Assembly: GCA_934675115.1 (NCBI GenBank)
Contig: CAKUPH010000109.1
Location: forward strand, 1-5,882
Reading direction: 5' to 3'
DNA length: 5,882 nt
Source: an uncultured Oscillospiraceae bacterium
GTDB lineage: Bacteria; Bacillota; Clostridia; Oscillospirales; Oscillospiraceae
In this document: positions 1 to 4,046 of the stretch, piece by piece
How positions within the stretch are numbered: position 1 is the first letter of the stretch
Layout: the number at the start of each line of letters is the position of its first letter
The notes under the pieces: generated by a model
Database searches by the model: none
The model's input: the letters and a program-made list of their open reading frames with translations, nothing else
What the model was told of the DNA's origin: nothing
Position numbers and translations under genes: made by a program

Positions 1-503
1 GGGAACCAGTGGGACACGTCCGCGTGGCCCGACGCGATCCCCCGCAGGTATCCCTCGTGGTGGTCGATGACCACGCCGTCGGCCAGCGGGTCCAGCTTAT
101 ACTTCCGGCACAGATAAGCCGTCAGCCCCACCGCCGCCTGATATACCTGCTTGAAATACTCCCCGTCCTCCAATCTGTCCTCGCAGATCTCGAAGGAGAT
201 GTGGGTGTTGTTGGCCTTGCCGCCGCAGTGCCACCCCCGGCATGTCCACGGCAGCGTCTGGTAGACCGCCACCGTGCCGTCCGCCGTTTTCCCGATGAAG
301 GCGTGGACACACTTCTGCACCCCCGGCTTGTTCCAGTGGTTCCCATGCCGGTTTGCCCCCAGCCGCCCGTCGTCCGGCTGGATATACCGCCGCAGCTCCG
401 GGTTGTTGGCCCCGGTGGAGTGGACCATCACGCCGCGCGGCACGATGGTCCGCCCAGCCTTATGGCAGTCGTTTTCCGTCAGGATCTGCCGGAAAAGCTT
501 CAT
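1..503 (-). CDS. Phage-type N-acetylmuramoyl-L-alanine amidase (endolysin), 3' end outside window
   Basis: Peptidoglycan amidase of the Amidase_2/PGRP type, which cleaves the bond between N-acetylmuramic acid and the L-alanine of the stem peptide and acts as the endolysin of a lysis cassette. The visible N-terminal 167 residues cover the catalytic domain. VMVHSTG (about 25-31) supplies the first presumptive zinc histidine (H28), THISFEICED (about 100-109) is the central strand with a conserved Glu, and GHADVSHWF (159-167) carries the second ligand region typical of clostridial phage amidases. Ligand assignment is by family resemblance. The ATG at 503-501 overlaps the holin stop as ATGA, which implies translational coupling, and no strong Shine-Dalgarno is seen. 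The reading frame stays open to base 1, so any C-terminal wall-binding domain lies outside. Family identity is secure; cell-wall specificity is not visible. Confidence 0.93.
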   Translation of the reverse strand, partial: MKLFRQILTENDCHKAGRTIVPRGVMVHSTGANNPELRRYIQPDDGRLGANRHGNHWNKPGVQKCVHAFIGKTADGTVAVYQTLPWTCRGWHCGGKANNTHISFEICEDRLEDGEYFKQVYQAAVGLTAYLCRKYKLDPLADGVVIDHHEGYLRGIASGHADVSHWF

Positions 504-715
504 TTTTTCTCATCGTCCCTGGGCTTCACCGCCGCGGCGTCCACCTTGCCCTCCGTCATGATATAGACGATGATGGACGCGGCGCTGACCACCGCCCCCG
601 CCACGGTGCTGATGATCTCCTCATCCAGCCCGAACACAAGGGCAAGTCCCGCCGCCAGTCCGGCCACCGCCGCCCACAGCTTGCGGCTGGACAGCTTGCG
701 CTTCAATGTCTCCAT
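500..715 (-). CDS. Small two-helix holin-like protein of lysis cassette
   Basis: A 71-residue protein with a basic N-terminus (METLKRKLSSRKLW), a first hydrophobic segment at about residues 13-30 (AAVAGLAAGLALVFGL), a short acidic turn (DEE), a second hydrophobic segment at about 34-53, and a charged C-terminal tail ending RDDEKK. This size and two-helix layout with charged ends is that of many small holins, which form lesions in the cytoplasmic membrane and release the amidase. The ATG at 715-713 is preceded by a good Shine-Dalgarno (AAAGGGGAG, bases 722-730), 16 nt after the upstream stop. It overlaps the amidase start by four bases. The holin role is inferred from topology and position; I do not recognise a named holin family with certainty. 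Confidence 0.85.
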   Translation of the reverse strand: METLKRKLSSRKLWAAVAGLAAGLALVFGLDEEIISTVAGAVVSAASIIVYIMTEGKVDAAAVKPRDDEKK

Positions 716-731
716 GCTTTTCTCCCCTTTC

Positions 732-995
732 TCAGTCGCTGTCCGGATCGGGGTTGGCCGCCATGGCCGCCTCGATCTTCTTGACGTTTTCCTTTGCCGA
801 TTTATTCTGATAAAAGCTCACTGACGCGCCGTATGCCGTCCACACTGCCGTAATGAACGTGGTGAGGTAGGGCAGTCCCCCGGTAAAGTCCCCGGCGATG
901 GCCTGCTCCACAAACCCCAGCACCCGCCACGACACGTAGGCCGTCAGCGCCGTCTCCAGCAAAAGGATCAGCTTTGAAAATTCCAGCTTTTTCAC
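732..995 (-). CDS. Small membrane protein of lysis cassette (possible second holin or accessory)
   Basis: An 87-residue protein starting with GTG (995-993) and overlapping the upstream stop as GTGA. A Shine-Dalgarno GGGAGG lies at about 1006-1011 inside the upstream gene. The sequence begins MKKLEFSKLILLLETALTAY and has two hydrophobic stretches, at about residues 7-29 and 40-62. A basic and acidic amphipathic tail follows (NKSAKENVKKIEAAMA), then DPDSD at the end. Proteins of this size and opening occur in lysis or tail-end modules of Firmicutes prophages. It may be a holin, antiholin or holin partner. I know no defined biochemical function, and the assignment rests on location between an XhlA-like protein and a holin-like protein. 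Confidence 0.8.
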   Translation of the reverse strand: MKKLEFSKLILLLETALTAYVSWRVLGFVEQAIAGDFTGGLPYLTTFITAVWTAYGASVSFYQNKSAKENVKKIEAAMAANPDPDSD

Positions 996-1213
996 GGATA
1001 CACCGCCTCCCTAATGCGCTTCAGGTCATCCTGCTGCTGTTGGAGCTCCACCTCCACCACTGTGATCCGCTCCACCACGCTGTTGTGCTTGTCGACCTTC
1101 TTTTCCAGCTGTTCGATGCGGTAATTGGTCAGCCGGCTGGCCGCCATGATGCCGCCAAAGGAGCCGCCCAGCGTCCCCAGCAGCGCAATGACCGCCACAA
1201 TGATCTCCGTCAT
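992..1213 (-). CDS. XhlA-like phage membrane/coiled-coil protein
   Basis: A 73-residue protein with an N-terminal transmembrane segment (about residues 3-25, glycine-rich, IIVAVIALLGTLGGSFGGIM), followed by a long charged heptad-like helix (about 29-70, with YRIEQLEKKVDKHNSVVER) typical of the hemolysin XhlA-like/holin-associated proteins of Firmicutes phages. In PBSX-type systems XhlA is membrane-associated and works with the holin and amidase in host lysis. It is the first gene of the cassette. The ATG (1213-1211) has an excellent Shine-Dalgarno, AAGGAGGGAG at 1218-1227. Its last codons contain the Shine-Dalgarno for the next gene. Orthology to B. subtilis XhlA itself is not claimed, only the architecture. 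Confidence 0.87.
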   Translation of the reverse strand: MTEIIVAVIALLGTLGGSFGGIMAASRLTNYRIEQLEKKVDKHNSVVERITVVEVELQQQQDDLKRIREAVYP

Positions 1214-1217
1214 GTTT

Positions 1218-1227
1218 CTCCCTCCTT
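1218..1227 (-). promoter_or_regulatory. Strong Shine-Dalgarno of the lysis cassette's first gene
   Basis: Reading the minus strand, AAGGAGGGAG lies four bases before the ATG at 1213, with the AGGAGG core about seven bases away. It is the strongest ribosome site of the cassette and fixes the operon's first start codon. Confidence 0.8.
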
Positions 1228-1256
1228 GCAGTCATCGCGGTTCCCACTATTTTTTG

Positions 1257-1285
1257 TTGCCCTTTTTGATGCAAGGTGATATAAT
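1257..1285 (+). promoter_or_regulatory. Probable sigma-A promoter of prfC (extended -10)
   Basis: A consensus TATAAT at 1280-1285 is preceded by TGA (extended -10 TGn, 1277-1279). A TTGCCC -35 box (4 of 6) lies at 1257-1262 with an ideal 17-bp spacer. Transcription would start near 1292 and give a leader of about 60 nt before the prfC start at 1352. The leader includes a 5-bp GC hairpin (CCGGC 1307-1311 with GCCGG 1318-1322). Confidence 0.75.
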
Positions 1286-1328
1286 ATTTGCCGCTTGTAA
1301 ACAATTCCGGCGCGGCTGCCGGTTCCCT

Positions 1329-1358
1329 ATTATATTCAGGAGGTCGTATCATTGTCAC
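1329..1358 (-). promoter_or_regulatory. Possible promoter of the lysis cassette
   Basis: On the minus strand GTGACA (1358-1353, 5 of 6 to the -35 consensus) and TATAAT (1334-1329, 6 of 6) are separated by 18 bp. Transcription would begin near 1322 and leave a leader of roughly 110 nt before the first cassette gene. The site overlaps the prfC ribosome site and start codon, and its start point faces the prfC promoter. This is a sequence match only. Confidence 0.4.
1338..1344 (+). promoter_or_regulatory. Shine-Dalgarno selecting the TTG start of prfC
   Basis: AGGAGGT lies seven bases before the TTG at 1352-1354. No ATG or GTG in frame is close by, and the protein conserved in the family begins right after this point, so the sequence decides a TTG start. 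Confidence 0.85.
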
Positions 1359-2953
1359 TCTACGAATCTGAGATCAAGCGCCGGCGCACCTTCGCCATCA
1401 TCAGCCACCCCGACGCCGGCAAGACCACGCTGACGGAAAAATTCCTGCTGTACGGCGGAGCCATCGCTCAGGCCGGCGTGGTCAAGGGCAAGAAAAACGC
1501 CCGGGCCGCCACCTCCGACTGGATGGAGATTGAAAAGCAGCGCGGCATTTCCGTCACCTCCTCCGTCATGCAGTTCCAGTACGAGGGCTTCTGCATCAAC
1601 ATTCTGGACACCCCGGGCCATCAGGACTTCTCGGAGGACACCTACCGCACCCTCATGGCCGCCGACTCCGCCGTCATGGTCATCGACGCCGCCAAGGGCG
1701 TGGAGGCCCAGACCCGGAAGCTTTTCAAGGTCTGCGCCATGCGGCACATCCCCATTTTCACCTTCATCAACAAGATGGACCGGGAGGCCCGGGACCCCTT
1801 CGAGCTGTGTCAGGAGCTGGAGAAGGAGCTGGGCATCGACACCTACGCCGTCAACTGGCCCATCGGCTGCGGCAAGGATTTTCAGGGCGTGTACGACCGG
1901 GCCCGGAAGAAGATCATCCACTTTACCTCCAACACCAATGCCCGGGCTGCCACCTCCACCGAGGTGGAGCTGTCCGACCCCGCGCTGGCCGGCCTCATCG
2001 GGCAGGCCAAGCGGGAGCAGCTCAACGACGAGATCGAGCTGCTGGACGGCGCCTCCTGCGAGTTCGACATGGACCGCGTGCGCCACGGCAAGCTCTCCCC
2101 GGTGTTCTTCGGCTCCGCCCTCACCAACTTCGGTGTGGAGCCCTTTCTGGAGGACTTTCTCCGCATGACCACCCCGCCCCTACCCCGGATGGCGGGAGAT
2201 CAGGTCATCGACTCCTTTGCCGACGATTTCTCCGCCTTCGTCTTCAAAATTCAGGCCAACATGAACAAGGCCCACCGGGACCGCATCGCCTTCATGCGGG
2301 TGGTGTCCGGCCGGTTCGACGCGGATAAGGAGGTCTACCACGTGCAGGGGGGCAAAAAGCTCCGCCTGTCCCGGCCCCAGCAGCTTATGGCCGCCGAGCG
2401 CGAGATCATCGAGGAGGCCTACGCCGGCGACATCATCGGCGTGTTCGACCCCGGCATCTTCTCCATCGGCGACACCCTGTGCGCCCCGGGGAAGAAGTTC
2501 CAATTCGACCCCATCCCCACCTTCGCGCCGGAGCACTTCCGCCGTGTCCGCCCCCTCGACACCATGAAGCGCAAGCAGTTCCTCAAGGGCATGGAGCAGA
2601 TCGCTCAGGAGGGCGCTATCCAGATCTTCAAGACCCCCTATTCCGGCATGGAGGAGGTCATCGTGGGCGTGGTGGGCACCCTTCAGTTCGACGTGCTGGA
2701 CTACCGCCTGAAGAACGAGTACGGCGTAGACCTCTACGAGGAGGGCCTGCCCTACCAGTATCTCCGCTGGATCGAGCACGACGGGGAGGAGCCTCTCCGG
2801 GCTGACGAGCTCACCCTGCCTAACGACGCCATGCTGGTGGAGGACTACAAGGGCAATCAGCTCCTGCTGTTCGCTTCCCTGTGGTCCATCAACTGGACGG
2901 CGGACCGCAACAAGCAGCTCACCCTGCTGGAGTTCGGCGGGGCGAAATTCTGA
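1352..2953 (+). CDS. prfC: Peptide chain release factor 3 (class II translation-termination GTPase)
   Basis: Translational GTPase that binds the ribosome after peptide release and uses GTP to eject release factors 1 and 2, recycling them. It acts in the cytoplasm. The product is 533 residues, the normal length for RF3. G motifs are intact: P-loop HPDAGKTT (19-26), switch I region RGISVTSS (64-71), DTPGH (86-90), NKMD (140-143) and GSAL (254-257). The N-terminus EIKRRRTFAIISHPDAGKTT and the block SDWMEIEKQRGIS are diagnostic of RF3 rather than EF-G. Domain II and the RF3 C-terminal domain follow and end at LLEFGGAKF. Start is TTG with a strong ribosome site. It has its own promoter and is probably monocistronic, since a strong terminator lies about 200 bp downstream. 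It is divergent to the phage lysis cassette. Confidence 0.97.
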   Translation: MSLYESEIKRRRTFAIISHPDAGKTTLTEKFLLYGGAIAQAGVVKGKKNARAATSDWMEIEKQRGISVTSSVMQFQYEGFCINILDTPGHQDFSEDTYRTLMAADSAVMVIDAAKGVEAQTRKLFKVCAMRHIPIFTFINKMDREARDPFELCQELEKELGIDTYAVNWPIGCGKDFQGVYDRARKKIIHFTSNTNARAATSTEVELSDPALAGLIGQAKREQLNDEIELLDGASCEFDMDRVRHGKLSPVFFGSALTNFGVEPFLEDFLRMTTPPLPRMAGDQVIDSFADDFSAFVFKIQANMNKAHRDRIAFMRVVSGRFDADKEVYHVQGGKKLRLSRPQQLMAAEREIIEEAYAGDIIGVFDPGIFSIGDTLCAPGKKFQFDPIPTFAPEHFRRVRPLDTMKRKQFLKGMEQIAQEGAIQIFKTPYSGMEEVIVGVVGTLQFDVLDYRLKNEYGVDLYEEGLPYQYLRWIEHDGEEPLRADELTLPNDAMLVEDYKGNQLLLFASLWSINWTADRNKQLTLLEFGGAKF

Positions 2954-3158
2954 TTTTCCCCGGCAAAGAGGGCTGAAAAGCCTTTTCCCCACAGCGCCGG
3001 AAAAGGTTGGCCCGCCGCTGGGCCGCATACCCCGGCCCCGCAAAACGGTAAAGCCGCTTTATATCGGTGTGTCCGGTGCCTACCAAGGCCGTACCGGACA
3101 TCCTGTCCTTCAACAGCCCAGAGGGGCCGGCCATGACCGGGGATCACCCAGACGCAGC
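2954..3158. other. Non-coding, inverted-repeat-rich spacer downstream of prfC
   Basis: No convincing gene lies here on either strand. The stretch contains several potential helices: CCGGC (2960-2964) with GCCGG (2996-3000), GGCCC (3009-3013) with GGGCC (3020-3024), an 8-bp pairing CCGGCCCC (3032-3039) with GGGGCCGG (3123-3130), and three hairpins inside the last. These are TAAAG/CTTTA (3049-3053/3057-3061), TGTCCGGT/ACCGGACA (3070-3077/3093-3100) and CTGT/ACAG (3103-3106/3113-3116). I cannot match it to a known riboswitch or small RNA class. It could be a prfC 3' untranslated region, an unrecognised structured RNA or a decayed mobile element. Confidence 0.45.
2967..2986 (+). terminator. Weak candidate terminator just after prfC
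   Basis: GGCT (2971-2974) and AGCC (2979-2982) enclose a GAAA loop, with four further A-U/G-U pairs below (AGAG 2967-2970 with TTTT 2983-2986). It lies 14 bp past the prfC stop. The U run is also used in the stem, so it is at best a partial terminator. Confidence 0.3.
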
Positions 3159-3200
3159 CGGAGGGCCGCAGGCTTTTCAAGCCCGCGGCCCTCCGCTTTT
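3159..3200 (+). terminator. Strong intrinsic terminator (end of prfC transcript)
   Basis: CGGAGGGCCGC (3159-3169) pairs perfectly with GCGGCCCTCCG (3185-3195), and an inner GGCTT/AAGCC stem (3171-3175/3179-3183) closes a TTC loop. Only one mismatch (A3170, C3184) interrupts 16 pairs. A short T run (3197-3200) follows on the plus strand. The minus-strand side lacks a T run, so it acts rightwards. Confidence 0.72.
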
Positions 3201-3201
3201 C

Positions 3202-3231
3202 TGGACAGCGCCTGCCGTTTCATGCTATGAT
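3202..3231 (+). promoter_or_regulatory. Probable promoter of the 162-residue membrane protein gene
   Basis: TGGACA (3202-3207, 5 of 6) and TATGAT (3226-3231, 5 of 6) are 18 bp apart, with TGC before the -10 giving an extended -10. It begins two bases after the terminator T run. Transcription near 3238 would leave a leader of under 20 nt. Confidence 0.65.
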
Positions 3232-3255
3232 GAAGTTACGAAAGGGGGTCACGCC

Positions 3256-3744
3256 GTGTACGAAGCCATCCGCCGCCCGAAAAAGTCCCAGCGGGGCAGC
3301 ACCCTCACCGTCCCCGCCCTGATCTGCGCCGTGCTCATCCTGCCGGTGCTGGCTCTGAGCATCTGGGCCGCCCGCTATCAGTTCCAGTACCACGCCTTTC
3401 TCAACGATCTGGCGGACAGCACCACCCTCGCCCGCCGTTCCGGCAATTACTCCGTCCGGGTGGACGGCGAAGCCTCCGCGCTGGATGAGTCCGCCCTCTC
3501 CCGGCTGTTCGCCGCCATTTCCGACGCGGGCAGCGGCCGTCTGGGCGACCCGCCGGATACCGAGCCGAAGATCACCGTGGACTACGGCTCCGCCCGGCTG
3601 GACATCTGGATCGTCCCGCTGGACAATCCCTCCAACGAGTGGACGGAAGGGCCGTTCTTCCGCTACACCTACCGGGACGGGAAAACCTACTGCTACGACA
3701 CCGACCAGCTCCGGCCGGACAAATTCCTGAAGATGTTTTCCTGA
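3256..3744 (+). CDS. Single-pass membrane protein of unknown function
   Basis: A 162-residue protein I do not recognise. A short basic N-terminus (YEAIRRPKKSQRG) is followed by one hydrophobic helix at about residues 17-38 (TVPALICAVLILPVLALSIW). A soluble region of about 120 residues then follows, rich in Asp, Tyr and Arg, with motifs DYGSARLDIWIVPLD (about 109-123) and FFRYTYRDGKTYCYDTDQL. Positive residues before the helix predict N-inside, C-outside topology. No lipobox is present, since the only Cys in the helix follows Ile. GTG at 3256-3258 is chosen because AAAGGGGG (3241-3248) lies seven bases upstream and a promoter ends just before; the frame is open further upstream but only through the terminator. 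It is probably monocistronic and convergent with the oxidoreductase gene. Confidence 0.78.
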   Translation: MYEAIRRPKKSQRGSTLTVPALICAVLILPVLALSIWAARYQFQYHAFLNDLADSTTLARRSGNYSVRVDGEASALDESALSRLFAAISDAGSGRLGDPPDTEPKITVDYGSARLDIWIVPLDNPSNEWTEGPFFRYTYRDGKTYCYDTDQLRPDKFLKMFS

Positions 3745-3750
3745 TATTCC

Positions 3751-3859
3751 CGGAAACTGTGCAACTTTCCGCGCAAAAACCGCATTTTTTCGCGTTTTCC
3801 GCGCGAAATTCCGCAGCAATCTTCCTCCGAGCTTCCACAAATCCCGCGGAAGCTGTGCA
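3751..3859. repeat. Pair of imperfect direct repeats (CGGAARCTGTGCA)
   Basis: CGGAAACTGTGCA at 3751-3763 recurs as CGGAAGCTGTGCA at 3847-3859, with one mismatch in 13 and 96 bp between starts. Both copies are preceded by TTCCC or TCCCG, so the similarity may extend a few bases leftwards. Function unknown. Confidence 0.55.
3770..3798 (+). terminator. Candidate terminator after the membrane protein gene
   Basis: CGCG (3770-3773) and CGCG (3791-3794) pair, and AAAAA (3775-3779) pairs with TTTTT (3785-3789) across one C-T mismatch around a CCGCA loop. TTTT (3795-3798) follows. It lies 26 bp past the stop codon at 3744. The A-T pairs sit next to the loop instead of at the base, which is unusual, so strength is uncertain. 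Confidence 0.4.
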
Positions 3860-3871
3860 TCATTTGCGGAA
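3809..3871. repeat. Nested inverted repeat
   Basis: TTCCGCA (3809-3815) is perfectly complementary to TGCGGAA (3865-3871). Within it GCTTCC (3831-3836) is complementary to GGAAGC (3848-3853). Together they could form an irregular hairpin of about 60 nt in RNA or single-stranded DNA. No T run follows, so it is not a simple terminator. Confidence 0.5.
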
Positions 3872-3969
3872 CCGACAGAAGCGTGGACTTCATCGAAAGC
3901 GCCATGCACATCTGTGCGCTGAGCACGGCTGCCAGTTGCCGGGGACGAACGGCTGAACGAAATAGGAAC

Positions 3970-4007
3970 AATAAAGAGGCCCGCTCCAAGGAGCGGGCCT
4001 CTTTATT
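3970..4007. terminator. Bidirectional intrinsic terminator shared by convergent genes
   Basis: A perfect 17-bp stem, 3970-3986 with 3991-4007, closes a CAAG loop. The GC core GAGGCCCGCTC is flanked by AATAAA on the left and TTTATT on the right, so each strand ends in a U-rich run. It sits 39 bp past the oxidoreductase stop (minus strand) and also stops plus-strand transcripts from the membrane protein side. Confidence 0.9.
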
Positions 4008-4046
4008 GATTCTTGATTCTGTTTTCCGTTACGCCGGAGAAAAATC

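Larger units (their letters stand above)
3745..3969. other. Gene-free repeat- and hairpin-rich spacer
   Basis: Between the membrane protein and the terminator shared with the oxidoreductase I see no supportable gene. Reading frames are open on both strands but lack ribosome sites and resemble nothing known. The stretch holds five copies of TTCCGC or its complement (3767, 3797, 3809, 3846, 3866) and four occurrences of CTGTGC or its complement (3757, 3853, 3905-3910 as TGCACA, 3912). Its left part is more A/T-run-rich than the flanking genes. Confidence 0.5.

Noticed and set aside
9..824. Plus-strand open frames opposite the lysis genes
   Set aside because: Pro/Arg/His-rich translations without ribosome sites, antisense to four recognisable genes with proper starts and coupling.
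1214..1351. Phage attachment site beside prfC
   Set aside because: An att core needs a second copy at the other prophage end, which is outside the window. No diagnostic repeat can be named from one side.
1355..3043. Long open frames on the minus strand opposite prfC (243 and 287 residues)
   Set aside because: They mirror a certain RF3 gene, are low-complexity (Val/Leu/His/Gly-rich) and lack ribosome sites. High third-position GC of the real gene explains the absence of stops.
2954..3158. Known riboswitch or T-box between prfC and the membrane gene
   Set aside because: None of the conserved cores I know (T-box GGGTGG, TPP, cobalamin, c-di-GMP, fluoride, ZTP and others) is present. Kept only as an unclassified structured region.
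3067..3255. Longer start for the membrane protein giving 225 residues
   Set aside because: The extension passes through the terminator, promoter and ribosome site, and the added residues look non-protein-like. The GTG at 3256 is better placed.
3220..3909. 229-residue minus-strand frame opposite the membrane protein and spacer
   Set aside because: No recognisable domain or ribosome site. It covers the antisense of a better supported gene, and its right half is made of the translated short repeats.
3840..3960. Possible tmRNA, SRP RNA or tRNA in the repeat-rich spacer
   Set aside because: I looked for the hallmark words (tmRNA 5' end, SRP GGTCAGG-type loop, tRNA T-loop) and did not find them. 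Only generic hairpins are present.
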